NCBI GenBank assembly: GCA_964019695.1
Contig: OZ026531.1
Location: 10,196,593-10,260,592, forward strand
DNA: 64,000 bases
Direction of reading: 5' to 3'
Source: Loripinus fragilis
Taxonomy: Eukaryota; Mollusca; Bivalvia; Lucinida; Lucinidae
Position 1 is the stretch's first letter. Every line of letters starts with the position of its first letter. The notes under the pieces were generated by a model that saw only the letters and a program-made list of their open reading frames with translations, was not told where the DNA came from and made no database searches. Shown here in pieces: positions 1-14,100 of this stretch. Both the position numbers and the translations under genes were made by a program.

Positions 1-1360
1 TAATCCATTTTATTTTCTCCATGAAAGACCTCTTTTTGAATTGCTTAAAGTTTTAAACTCTACCATTACAGCTGAAAGTACCACTAGTACCACTTCTGGT
101 AAATCCTTATAACCATGTTTATTACCAAACAGTTTGGATCCAGATCTGTCCTGTTCTGGGTCCAAACAGTTTGCAAAGGTTATCAGTAGATGACATAAGT
201 TGCCACTTGCAAGGTCTTATAGGATAAAAGTGGAATAAACATGGTTAAATGATAGTAATGTCAATTACACCAAATTACATTGTCAATTACACAAAACACA
301 CCAATGTTGTCAGTTGTGTATAGACTCGTGCTGGATATATTTGTGCTACACTCCAACATAATTTTAATTCATTTAATTTGCATAACTCTAGTAATTAGTC
401 TGTTTTCACATTTATAGCGAAAATTCATATGTAACCTAATCAGTTGGCATCTTAGAAGCCAGCTGATCAGGATCTACACTGCTTTAAAAAAAATGATATA
501 TCCCAGTTTAACATTGTAAGGGTTGATAGGGTATCAGTAGTGATTCCCTTCAGAAGACACCCAGAATAGTCATTTAAGTCCATAATGTTGCAAAGCTTTA
601 CATATCTTTGTTGTTGCATTCAATGTTGTACTCAGCAGCCTAGTAGGCAATATCAGTGTGTTCCTTGGTTCACTAAAATTGAATGAAGACAGTTCACTGA
701 CAGAATAGAAGACAGCTCACTCTTAACATATTGTATTCAGTGTCTCAATTATGACAATTGATTGATACGTAATATTAGATGAATGTCCATGTAAATTTTA
801 AGTTATTATGTTGCATATTTATATTTGCATAGAATCTCGGACCCAGTATAAACGGACTGGTCACTGACGGAAATACAATGTTATGTTGTCGAGGTTTTGC
901 TTTTGCGCTATTTCAAAGTACTACAGCCTATAAAATTTGATTCTGAATGAGAAGTTATTCCCGGTATGAGAAGTTGAAATATTACAAGTTAAAGTAAATA
1001 AAATTGAAGTTTTATCTTTTTAGGTTGATTTCTGCCGATTTTCGGATAAAGTGCCAAAAATAGCTCAAATGGGTACATTGGTTTCTTGCTGATGTTCATA
1101 AAGACGGATAATTATTTATTAAATGTAACAACACAGTCTTAAATATAGTATATTGAACCATTGCTTTTTGAAGAAAAATCACAGATATGCAGAGAACTAA
1201 TGGAGATATGATTATTTTATCTTCATCATATGTCAGTTTTGAAAGCTCCGCCTCGACAACGTATTTCCAATGTATACATTAACCTTTATGTCAGTTACCA
1301 GTCGGTGTATACTGGGTCCGAGATAGAATTTAGACCTTTTTTGCTTCATACCCCACCTTC

Positions 1361-1408
<48 letters not shown>

Positions 1409-1996
1409 ACACACACCTCATTTGAAGATGTTTACTAAAAAATAAAGTGTGACTCAAATAATAAAGTGTGACTCAAATTTGTCACCTTACTTGAACTCAG
1501 AGAGAAAAGTTTTATGTAAGCATTTGTTTTTATAAGGCATGCCAGACTAGTTAATGGGGTATGTTTAGTAATTTTGTTTGTGCTACTTTTTTCAATAGTA
1601 AATTAGATTCCATCAATTAAAACAAATCTAACAAAGTCTTAAATTGATATGGAAATTGTGCAGTTTTGGGCTAAAAATAATGGCTTCAATAGAAGTTTTA
1701 TGAAAATGATTATGTTTGAAGTATCAAATTATGTATATTTAAGCAATACTTAGGGTACCTATACCTATTTAATTAAGGCTTTGTCATATCACTTAGTCTC
1801 TAAAAAAAACAAAAAGACACAAAATGGTAACAAACATTACTTCAATATTCATATCCATGTACATGTCAAGTCCTTATTGTTGTCAAATTTTAATTGTTCA
1901 AACATTGAGTTTTAATAATCTGTCATTCCAAAAGTTTTAACTCGTTGCATGCTAGGTAACCTTTCATGCTTTTGATGTATTTTTGTTCACTGATAG
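1..1996. other. Intron of the large gene, partly repetitive
   Basis: Nothing coding is seen. 60-230 holds one copy of the CAAACAGTTTGGATCC / GTCCAAACAGTTTGC family also at 18820, 42620, 53110 and 56210. Otherwise AT-rich unique-looking sequence. Confidence 0.5.
1362..1416. repeat. C-run followed by (CA)n microsatellite
   Basis: About 32 C bases run into about 11 CA units. Both strands give spurious proline, histidine-threonine or glycine-rich frames here. Confidence 0.95.
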
Positions 1997-2139
1997 TTCG
2001 TAGCAAGCTGATAGAACTGCGACCAGAAAAGGATATGGTGGACTACATGAAGAAGAAGAGAAAATCTGGCATTGATAAGAAGTCACTTAAGCTGACGGGA
2101 TTGGCGGTTGATGAAGATTCTTCAGCCATACTTGTTAAG
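1997..2139 (+). CDS. Exon 1 of window: charged helical segment
   Basis: The acceptor is CTGATAG before TTCGTAGC and the donor is AAG|GTTAGT. It enters in phase 1 (two bases) and leaves in phase 0, giving 47 whole codons. The product is strongly charged, with a KKKRK basic patch near residue 18, the tract DKKSLKLTG and then a short acidic stretch (VDEDSS). The acceptor has a modest T-rich tract, and GTAG five bases downstream is an alternative acceptor. This is the first exon seen; the 1996 bases before it hold no exon I can support. No catalytic motif is visible. Confidence 0.6.
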
Positions 2140-5100
2140 GTTAGTGGTGTGCTTTTTTCCAGCCATCACAGCCCCATGCATCCCTCCAACATTCTTTTGT
2201 GGTATGTGCACCCATGCTCGGATCCAGAGGGGAACGGGGTCCGGACCCCCCCATGACAAAAATATAGGGTTTTCTAGTCTATGGGTAAATATATATTATA
2301 ATTCACAAATGGTACATTGGGTTTTTTTATTAAGAAATGAATTTGATTTTTGGAATGTTCAGGGAATCATGAATACTTCAAGAGACCCGAAGTATTCATG
2401 ATTCCATGAACATTCCAAAAATTGCATGTATTGCTTTTATTTACATTTGATTATAAATATCCAAAATATAGAAATTATTTATAATTTAGGGGGGAAAAAC
2501 AATTTTGTATGTAATATGTAATTGTATTAACGGTTTTGTTGGAGTATAAAACGGAAAAGCAGAACAGCCAGGGTGAACACGGCCAGCCAATGGAGCAAAC
2601 AAGGCTTGTTTTGCACGTGCGAATAAGGTGTGGCTTGCTGTCAATCACAATATCAGTGTCACTTCTGGCGAATGAATTTGATGTTCGAAGGGCATTGCAC
2701 GGGCAAGTGAGCTTGGCAGCTGTCAATCAAATTTATGTCATTCATGAGGCTATGAACGATTGCAAAAATCTAAAGATTCATTAAAGGATTGCTATTAGAG
2801 GATGACTAGATATTCAGCAAAGGCTTTTAGAAGATGTGGTGAAATGTTTGTCCGAAAACTTAGCAGGATCAAAGTAGATGTCTTTTGTCCATTTGTTTCC
2901 TATTTCAGCACATATAAGTGGGTGACAATAAGTTTTGATATATCATCTAAATTGTCTGCTGGCAGACATTTCAGATGAAATATCATTCCTTATTTAATTG
3001 TGCATGAGAGCAATTTAATTTGTTGTAAATTGTCTAATGTGCTTCATGAATAAAACTGACATATAAAACTTCATAAGCCCTTATAGGTTTAGGACAAACA
3101 ATGACATAGGCTAGGTGTGTAGCATGAAAATAATGTTCTTATTTCTCAACCAAAACATATGTTGTGGGTACTCAAAAGAACCTTCTTAATGAAATGGTTC
3201 TTATGAGCACCAAAAACATATGCTAAAAATAATGGGTAAGAAAATATTTACAATTTTACACTGAAAATTTTTGTTTATCTAAACCTTTGCATGGGCCAGC
3301 TTTAAGGTAGCAGCACGCCAGATTTTTGTACTTATAGTATCAGCAATGGCTCAAATGAGCCTGCACATCCTTGCAGCCTTGACAGAGCCGTCACTGCTTG
3401 CATACCCAAAATATGGTCGTAGATGAAGAGTCCGACCAAAATTTAGACCTAGCCTCATTCGATTACACCAACATTGGTGTTTAAGGGTTTTGTTCATATG
3501 CATTCAGTACTAAAATTTTCTGGTCCATAGTATGGGTTCCATGAAAATGTTTTGCTATTTTCAGGATGCAAAAGCTGATAGGAAAGGCTTCATGGAGCTG
3601 GAACTCGTGCAACAGTTGTTGGGAGAAAAATGGATGCCGCAGCTCGAGGGTAGTTTTGAGTACGAAGATGTTCTCACGAACCTCATTAGCATTCTCAACA
3701 ATGATAATCCTATGATATATGACAGCGTCATTACTTATCTCACCAAACTATTTAAGTAAGTTTAGTGCTTCTTTTCAAAATTAATGTTCTTATTAACCGG
3801 GGGGTGGGGGGGGGGGGGGTAGCTTTGAGTACAAAGACGTTCTCACAAACCTTATTAGCATTCTTAACAATGATTATCCTATGATATATGACAGCGTCAT
3901 TACTTATCTCACCAAACTATTTAAGTAAGTTTAGTGCTTCTTTTCAAAATTAATGTTCTTATTAACGGAGGGTAGTTTTGAGTATGAAGACATTCTCATG
4001 AAACTCATTAGCTTTCTCAACAATGATAATCCTATGATATATGACAGCGTCATTACTTATCTCACCAAACTATTCAAGTAAGTTAAGTGCATCTTTACAA
4101 AATTAATGTTCTTATTAACGGAGGGTAGTAAATTTTAGGATCAGATGTATCATATTTCCTTAAGCAAGCCGAGCAGAACCTGATCAGACAGCTCTTCCAA
4201 GAATTACTCTGTTTGCAAATGTGTTAAGAGGTGTCTCTATGAGGTAAAGGGTTAATAATATGCAGTCTATATTGCTAATCACAGAAAAAGCAAACTGGGC
4301 CCTGTAGCACAATTGGTAGGGAAGCCTATTGCTGTACCAGGGGTCAGATTTCAATCCCAGCCTGGCCTCATAGTTTATGGAGATTTACCATGAATTATTT
4401 TCTACCACCATTCTCCTACTTCCGCTGACCAAAGTTGGCTGCCATTAATTACAAAAGAAAATATGCGCTTAGAGCACCAGTTAACTGCTTAGTCTAAGCT
4501 TGCCTAGGAAAAGTGAGGTTATGTTAAGTGACCAACTCGACATGACCATAGCTGTTGACTGGGACGTTAAACCACAAACTAAACACACAAAAAACAGAAT
4601 AGCAAATAAATATTTGAATAAGAAGGTAAAAAGAAATCTTTCTGCTTTCAGACAACTAGGTATGAGTGATGCCCTGTTGGACGAGTGTATTGCTAAGATG
4701 GCGTCTAATCTTGAGCATCTCAACATTGCCATAAGGAGACACACCTTAAGGGGCATGCAGGCCCTTGGTTTAGGAAGGGCAGATGTGTTGACTATGGTTC
4801 TACCCAAGCTCGTAGATACTGAGGTAGGTTTGAGATTGTGGAAAGAAAAGGACCTTGAACAGTCTTAACCCTTAAAGTGCCACCTATAATTTGCAGCAGA
4901 CGACAATTTCAAATTTTGCCACTTTTCCAAAAATAACCAATAAGGAATGATAGTTCATGAGAATCGTCTGCTGGCAGACGATTCTCATGTAATATCATAC
5001 CTTATTTTTGTGGGGAAAATGTCGCAAAATTTGTCGTCTGCTGCAGTTGTGATTGGCGCTTTAAGGGTTAATGCAGAATTGCCTATTAAAATGGCCAGAT

Positions 5101-8100
5101 AAAAGTTTCAAGAAAATGATGTTTTTTTTCCATGGAAAAAGGTTGTTTGTTTAGTCCTCAAACTATCCGCAAAAAAGGTTTTCCCATTGATAATTAAATT
5201 AAATGCTGATTAAAAATTATGGGTTGAAAACTCTGTTTCCGCTATCCAACATATAGGAAACAGAAAAAGTTTTTTTGAGGTGCTTTCCTTTTACATACAG
5301 TTGTAGTTTTACAATACTCACATCATATACAAATTGTATGCTTGATCAAAGGGGGAAGGCTGTCAAAATACTCAAAAACAAATTAATTCAGATTATAAAA
5401 GCTCATTAGACAATAATTTTGTACAAACCTGTAGCTTAATATCAATTTACAATGGCATGTATACAGTATGCAACTCAGTGAACAGGTCAGACTTGTTGAA
5501 CAGGTATAAGCTGTGTGCAAGACAATTACAGGTAATAGTCAAAAGATTTAATACAGACTGTTGGTTTACCTTACTAGTTTTACTGTTTGTTCTGGAGATA
5601 TCTGGTCATTTTCAGAGCCCCCCCTCCCCTGACCTTAAATCTGAAGATTTTTTACCGTAAATCAACTAATAAAAATATTCTGGCCTTATCTATATCTTTT
5701 AGGAAGCCATAAAGAAGGTGGGTGGGCAGGCTATATTTTTGTTGACAAGGGCACATGTCAAAGTAACTCTCAAATAATAATAGTGGCTAGGAATAATAGG
5801 AAGGAGAATATATAGATTGTATAGAGCTTATATTTGTTTCTTCAAGTACTTGATGTTCTAGGAAGCGATAAGTCAAGTGGCCAGACACGCATTTTTGTTG
5901 CCTATACTCATATAGGCTATGCAGGAGAGTGTACAGAGTTTACATGTGTTTCAAGTAAACAATGGTTGAATAAGTTTCTTTATCTTAATCTGGTAGGAAG
6001 CCAATTGGAAAGCTGCCGAACAGGCTATATTGTTGCTGACTGAGGCATTTGACAAAGAAACTCTCAGATACTGATAGTGCCTATGCAGGAGAGTTTATAT
6101 AGCTTACATTTGTGTCAGGTAATTTGGAAAATGGCTTCTTAATCTTGTAGGAAGCGGTAAGGAAAGCTGCCTGCTGACTAGGGCACATGACAAAGAAACT
6201 CTCAGATACCAATAGTGTTTATGAAGGAGAATATATAGATTGTATAGAGCTTATATTTGTTGTTTAAAAAAAATCATTTTATAGGAAGAGGTATGGAAAG
6301 CCGCGGGACAGGTATTTTAGCTCACCTGTTACGTAGTGACAAGGTGAGCTTTTGTGATGGGTCTTCGTCCGTCGGCGTCGTCCGTTAACAATTGACTTAA
6401 ATGACATCTCCTAAACTACTGGTTGGATTTTGACCAAACTTGGCAGGAATGATCCTTATATGGCCCTCTTTAACCATCATTCAAAAGGTTTCTGTCGGTT
6501 GCATATTTAGGTCAAACAGGCTAAAAATAGATTTTCAAGATGAAAACTTTAAAAATCTTCTTGTCTGAAACCCCAAGGCCTAGAGCCTTGATATTTAGTA
6601 TGTAGCATCATCTAGTGGACCTCTACCAAAATTGTTCACATTATTCTCCTGGGGCCAAAAATGGGCCTGCCTGGGGGGTCACAGGTTTACATAGGCTTAT
6701 ATAGGGAAAACATTAAAAAATCCTCTTGTCTGAAACCACATGGCCTAGGGCCTTAATATTTGGTGTGATGCATCATCTAGTGGACCTCTACCACCTTTGT
6801 TCAAATAATGCCAAAATGGGACCGCCCCAGGGGGTCACATGTTTACATAAATTTATATTAGGAAAAATGAAAAAATCTTCTTGTCTGAAACCACAAGGCC
6901 TAGATCCTTGATATTTGGTATGTAGCATCACCTAGTGGACCTCTACCAAGTTTGTTCAAATTAAAGCTTCTTTATCTTAATCTTGTAGGAAGCCGTAAGG
7001 AAAGCGGCCTGACATGTTATGTTGTTGCTGACTGGGGCACATGATAAAGAAACTTTGAAATACTGATAGTGGCTTATGATACAGGAGAGTGTATAGATGT
7101 TGTATTTGTTTCATTTGCATGGTGTTAAATCAAGCTTCTTTATATTCAATTTGTAGGAAGCAGTAAGGAAAGCTGCAGGACAGGCTATGTTGTTGTTAAC
7201 CGGGGCACATGATAAAGAATCTCTTCTGAACTACCTAGACCAGCTTGGTATCACTGGAGGATGGTATAACAGTAATTTCTTTATCTTGTAGGAAGCCGTA
7301 AGGAAAGCTGCTGGACAGGCTATGTTGTTGCTGACTGGGGCACATGATAAAGAATCTCTTCTGAACTACCTAGACCAGCTTGGTATCACTGGAGGATGGT
7401 ATAACAGTAATTTCTTTATCTTGTAGGAAGCTGTAAGGAAAGCTGCAGGACAGGCTATGTTGTTGTTAACTGGGGCACATGATAAAGAAAGTCTTCTGAA
7501 CTACCTAGACCAGCTTGGTATCACTGGAGGATGGTATAACAGTAAAGATGATGAGGTATGACAGTATAAGATTCATTCACACATTCAGGTGTTTATCATT
7601 TGCTTAAAAGACATCTCCTCCTAAATCACTTGCTGGATTTTGACAAAACCTGGCTGGGAATGATCCTTATATGGCCCTCTTCAGTAATTCTTCTGGTTTT
7701 AGTAGATTGTATAACTAGTTCAAACAAGCTAAAAAAAGATTTTCAGAATGAAAACTTTAAAAGTCTACTTATCTGGAACTACAAGGCAAAGAGCCATGAT
7801 ATTTGGTATGTAGCATCACCTAGTGGACTTCTACAAAGTTTGTTCAAATTATGGCCCTGGGGCCCATGGGGTCATATGTTTTACATATGTTTATATAGAG
7901 AAAATATATATTATATAAAAAAGAATATCTTGACTGAAACCACTAGGCTTGACATTTGGTATGTTGCATTACCCATTGTACCTCTACCAAGCTTGTTCAA
8001 ACATGCCAATCCGGCAGTCGGATCAGTGCCTTTGTTATTCTCTGCATAGAAAGTAGACTAACAAAACTTGTTACAGGCATATTTTCACCATTCTAGCCAG

Positions 8101-11100
8101 TCTCTATAGCTAAGCAGGTGCGCCTGAAATGTTTTCTCAAAGTTCTGTTATTCTGTTGTTTTGAATCCTACTTGGTCACACATCTAGAAGACAGTTTTTC
8201 TCACATTAAGACCTATTTCTCTTGCAGCAATATACATTCCGAGAATTGGCAGAGAGATTTGGTGATTGGTCAGAGGATCCTGCTCACATCGATAGAATAC
8301 AAGACTGGGTGGAGGGCACTACACCTGGCATGATAGATGAAGATATGAATGTAAGTATAGTTGATGTTTTAAAATTTTGAACACTTTTAACTTTCTGTTC
8401 TCAAAGAAAATGTTAGTTATCAGGGCTGATATTCACAAAAATCGGGGTTTAACTGTTTTCAAAGCTTTCATTTTGGGAGGTATATCCTTAGATACATATT
8501 CGGAAACCATGTTTTACGGCTCTGCTCAGGCATCACTGTAAAACTAAATTTCCGACCGTATATCCGATGATATACCTCCTCAAATGAAAATTTTGAATAT
8601 AGTTATCCCCATTCTAATGCATTTCTACAATTATGTGATGTAATTAATGACGTCAAACTATTTTCGACAGTGTCTCACAGGAAAATACTGTCATAAATGT
8701 TTGACATTATTCAATCAGATGTCATGTTAGGGAGCACAGTGGCTCAGTGGTAGAGTGCTTGACTTGAGACTGAAGGGCCGCGGGTTCGAGCCTCACCGGC
8801 GTCTCTGTGTTGTGGTCCTTGAGCAAGGCACATTTATCCTAGCTTAGTACTGGTTAAACCCGGGAAGACCCGTCCCTATATAACTGAAAGATTGTTGATG
8901 GGACGGAAAGAATCAAATCAAACAAACAAACAAATCAGATGTCTTGTTACAAAATCAAGTGCATTAGAATATTTGTTAGAATAGGGAAGACCCTACTGAC
9001 TGCGCACCATGGCCAAAATGGTAGTCAGTAGACCTTCATAAGTTTATAGGGCATGTTAAAATATTCAAGAGATAAAGGTGCAGACTGAGACATTCAGTAG
9101 AAGGTTTAACTTTTATCTTCTTTTCCCATTTAGCCGGAAGATCTTGATCAACTTTGGAAGGATGGATCTAGATCAAGAAAATCCTCCATGTACAAGAGCA
9201 GAGAACAGTCCTTCATGTCAGAAAAATCAGGTCAGTACATCCATCTTTCAAATTGTATTAAGTTGCCAAGAAATATCATTTTATACACAGGTTTAGAAAA
9301 GCAAAACAAAATCAGCATAAAATTGTAATTTTTTTTCTTACCTGTACGTTGTAATATATGTTTTGGGTGCTCAAAAGAACCGTCTCATTGAGACGGTTCT
9401 TTTGAGCACCCACAACATATGTTTTGGTTGAAAAATAAGAAAAATATTTTTCTGTTACTCACTCTTAACTAAAGTCCTGTTTATAGTTTTATATACTTAT
9501 CTTTCTCTCTTCAGAAGAATGTCAAAGGAATACAAACTTGCCATTATCATAAATGTTTTCATTTTTGTGGGGGTAGAAACTGCACTTATAAATGTGACAT
9601 TTACAAAAGTCTAAATATTAAAATGAATTATGTCTGCACTGTGTTTGAAAAGACATGCATTTGTCCCGGCTACAGACTGAGAACAAAAATATTTTTGGGT
9701 AGAAAGAAGCATAATCATTAATGTAGATCATAAAAATACAGCTTTGTGATCAGGGGGGGGCGGCGTACAAGAAAAAGTATCTTAGATATTTATGTACTCA
9801 CGTACATATAGAAATATCTGTCTCACAGCAAGTTCAGCTTGTTTCATATTTACTTTAGTTGTACATTTTGTCCAAGCATCCCTTTATTCAGGCATTTGGA
9901 AGTTTGCTAGGAAGAATCTGTACATGTACCCTCAATGCGCCAAAATGCAACAAAGGTCGTCAGCTTTTCTCGTCTGCTGAAATGTTTAAGAAGCCTCTAT
10001 GACAAGCAGTGTGGACCCAGACCAGACTGCTCCTATAGGAGCATTCTGTTCTGGGTCCACACTGTTTGCTTTCAGCAATGTTAGCCAATTATTTGCAGCA
10101 GACGACTTCAGCAGACGACATTTTCAGATGCATTTTTTTTCTTGGCGCTTTAAGGGTTAACTTAGGCTGAACCCGAATATATCCCATTTGGCAAACAGCT
10201 CAGATACATTTCAGTTGTTTTTTCAGAAGCTACCTGATCAGGATCCACCTTTTTTCACTCTGCTTGCAAAGACATGCTAATAACTGAAAATAAATTAAGA
10301 CGATTTGTCATACAAGGCCATAGTAGGTCTCGGACATCTTGAAAGACTTTCAGACTATGTCTGAGGTCCAACGCCAAACTGCTAGTAACAGTGATGATCC
10401 TTGAGTAGGAATTTCTATTACCATGAAAATTGCTTAATGATCTGTAACTGTTAGAAATGCCTAAAATAGTTCCTGGTTGAAGGTTTTTTATTTGGTAATT
10501 TTGGTGTAGGGAACTATACTATTAATGACTGTGGAGGGTTGTTGAATAATGTTTGGGTCTTGGTAATAAATGTGAAGGGTTGTTGAACAGTGAAATTTCA
10601 GGGGAATGCATATGTCAGGTTGTTGAACAGTTTGTGAGTTCTGGGAAATACATGTGGAGGGTTGTTGAACAATGTTTGGTTTGGGGGTTTACATGTGGAG
10701 GAGGGTTGTTGATACAAAGAAGTTACGATAGATGTTCTAAAATTTCAAACAGTTACACTAGTTGCCTGCCAAAAAGCTCCACACAAACAGTGCAGGCCCA
10801 GACCAGACTGCCTCTGAAGAAGCAGTCTGATCAGGGTCTTCCCTATTTGCTATTCTGACAAGCATTTTGTGATTTCCAGTCAACTTTTTTTTTGTGCTGA
10901 GAATACTTCTTCTGTTCTTAGCTGGTTTACTATAGCTTAATCCTTTTTTTCATGAATATTCATGCTAAGCTCCACCCACTATGAATAACTATATAAATAA
11001 ATTTTCAAGTTTGTAAATAGAACAAAAAATTACCTGGCAGGTCCACTTGTGTAGAATCATATCTAATTCTATTTTCATAAGCTAATAGAGAAGACACTGA

Positions 11101-14100
11101 TCAGGCAGCTCTTATAAGAGCTGCCTGGTCTGGGTCTGCTGTGTTTTCAAAAGTGTTAAAAGGTGTCTCTATGAGGTAGAGGGTTTAATAATGCAATGAC
11201 CATTTTCAGCTATATATGACACAAGCGCAATGACAATGTACGCTGATCTACCCACCACACCAGGGTTCTCTAGCGAACTCAGCGATCTTGTTTTATCAAG
11301 GGGAGTAAGTATGTATGATTGCAAGAGCGGAGAACTCAAATCGGCAAAGAGTCGATACAATGCTAGGATGGGGCTCATGGACCTGATGGACAGATCAGGA
11401 GCTTGCCATGTCCCTGGGGAAAGATGGGAGCCTCCGACCCCTATTTCTAAGAGTACTAGTAGCGAGCATGAGCACGACCCGACCCCTTCTCTGGAAGACC
11501 CTGTTCTTCAGATGGAGAAGAGTAATCTCACGAACCATACCACCACAAGTTGCGGGAGCCAGAAATCTTTCGATAACATGAAGATGGCGGAGCGGACCAT
11601 GACTAACCTATCCCACGTTGGCCCATTACCAAGCTTCATGCCTAGAGGAAATTCTGACGGCAAGAGCTACGACGCTATTTCCACTGACAGTGCATTTGAA
11701 AGCGGGTTTTCCGCTAGTGAATATGCACACAGTATTGAAGGGCATTCACACTATTCGGAAATGATGACTGTCTCACACGCTGACCAGCAAAGCTCTAAGG
11801 GTAGTGTATCAGAAACTAATGAAATGTTTGATGTGGAACATCCTTCCGAAGTAGGAGAGGATGAAGGTGAAAAAGACGCTAACGTTGACGAAGAATGCGA
11901 TGAAGGTAATAAGGAAGATGAAGTAATGGCGAAAAAGATTCTGGGTCTTATTTTTGATGAGAATTTAGAAGATGTTGAGCTGACGGAGGGGTCGGTTGAT
12001 GAGCTGTTTGAAACGCTAGAACCCGTTCTTGCGCAACTTTCACCGATAAGAGATGAGGAGGAGGAGGAGGAGGAAGATGATGGTGAGATGACATAGATCC
12101 AGATAAGCGAATTTTTTGAACATGAAAATGTGATTAATTTCTTATACAACAGTTGAAATGTGTGTTTTGGGTGGTCAAAAGAACCGTCTCAATGAGACGG
12201 TTCTTTTGAGTACCCACAACATATGTTTTGACTGAGAAATAAGAAAATGATTGTTAAATTTAGCACTCTTATCTGGAGGCATGAGATGTGATGTTAAGAT
12301 GCTGTGGAAGAGTTTTAACAATGATAACAGTTGCTGTGGGAAAAAAGCTAATACTTGTTGAATTGTGACATGTTGCTGTGCTGTGGAAAATTTGTAACAC
12401 TTAGAACAATTTTTGTATGGAGACATGCTTGACGTTTACACTAGACATAGTTCTTGTAGATATTAAGCAAATCTATTTGCATAAATTGAAATTATTTACT
12501 TATCTATTATAAACATCTGCCTAATGGGTGCTCAAAAGAACCATCTCATTGAGACGATTCTTTTGAGTACCCACAACATACTTTTAAGATGAGAAAAAAG
12601 AAAGTTAATTTTCAAATATGCACTCTTATCTAGAGGCTTGGAGTCAGAAAAAATTTCAACTCCATTTCAGTGATTTTGTTATTTTGCAAGTTTTTTGTTT
12701 TGAATTTTCAGAATATTAATCTGACTAACATTGATGTGTGTGTTTTATAGCTTATGATTAAAAAATAAACCCGTGTTTGTTGCTTTTTGCCTTTTCATGC
12801 TTTTGCAGTATAAACTTTTTTTACCGCCATCTAATGGTTTATGAAACTTTCATTAACAAAAAAGAGGCTGCATATCAAATGTTAGCACTTGTATTTTATT
12901 ATAATTTAAAGGTAACAGCCTTGTATATATAGCAATCTTGTATAGTTACCAGAGATAGAGAAATTCATTCAAAAGAGACTTTTCAATACAATTATCACAT
13001 TTAAAATTATTTTTGTCCATTATTTTCCATTTTAACATTTCACTTTCTAAGCTTAGGGCTCTATGCTCTATCAAGGTTAATGAACTGCCCAAAGGCCAGA
13101 ATAAGGTTGAAATGCAGAAAAGGCCCAGGATAAAACCAGATACTGTACTATATATATCAATTTAATCCTTACCCTGCAAATATTATTTTTTTGGTCCTGA
13201 AAGTTGAAATTATAATGATATTGATTGATTAAGTTTGCTGATTAACTGTGACTCACAGAAGTTTTCACCTCGTAAATCATTTGTAGACCAATGGATTTTA
13301 CTATAAAATTTCTTACAGTTCTGTCAGGATGGTCCATTATATATACTCAGAAGAAAAAGTTTAGTCAGTACAGACACTGTGTGCAATAATTTTGTAAGAC
13401 AGTCTCAATATTGACCGAAACCTTACTCAAAATAAAATTCATGTAATGTCTTACAAATGTGAACATTTTCAACAAAACATTCAGAAAATATACCCATTTT
13501 CTTCATCAAAATTACATAAAGTGATCAATATTATAATTCAAATTTCATAACTCAAAAATCAGTCTAGCGCACCTCAGACGATTTCTGGCAATACAGACGG
13601 ACATTCTCGTACCTGTTGCATGACTGGGGAATTTAAGATGTTTCCAAGCGGCCATGAAGCGATTACGTCATGTTGACGTCACTATGACCCTAACTTCAAA
13701 TGGCGTCGTTATCCGTGGTCTCCCCAACAGAGGCTTGACATTTTTCCTGCCAGGCCGTTGAAAACGTGTTTGCAGACGATAAATTGTTTGTTCATTGCAT
13801 CCAAAACTGCGTGTTACGTCAGCAACACGTGTACTGGTTTCAAGACGTCAAAACGCGGTATTTCTGTAATTTGTTGATAGCCTGGACGGCGAATTAAGCT
13901 TGCTAACACTGATTTTTCTCCGGATTATTGCAATGGGAACAACTCTCTTTCAATATCAAACAGTATATGAGAAAAAAAACCCTGCCGGTTTACCGCAGCA
14001 CGTGCACATCGTGCATTTTGAAAATTGGTTGATACAGCCTAATAAAGGCATTATGTGTCACGCAATAAACAGGTACATGTAAAGTTACGATAATACAACT

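Noticed and set aside
1230..1457. Proline-rich and glycine-rich frames on both strands
   Set aside because: They run over the C-run and CA microsatellite and have no other support.
7600..8049. 149-codon + strand frame
   Set aside because: Lies in a dispersed repeat related to 6313-6960, with no exon signals and no coherent product.
8749..8800. tRNA-like sequence with A and B boxes (also at 38500, 45270, 54320, 63880)
   Set aside because: Heads of SINEs or LTR-like repeats; they do not form a full cloverleaf with a clear anticodon stem.
11751..12149. Antisense serine-rich frame of 132 codons
   Set aside because: Shadow of the acidic GAG/GAA-rich exon on the + strand.
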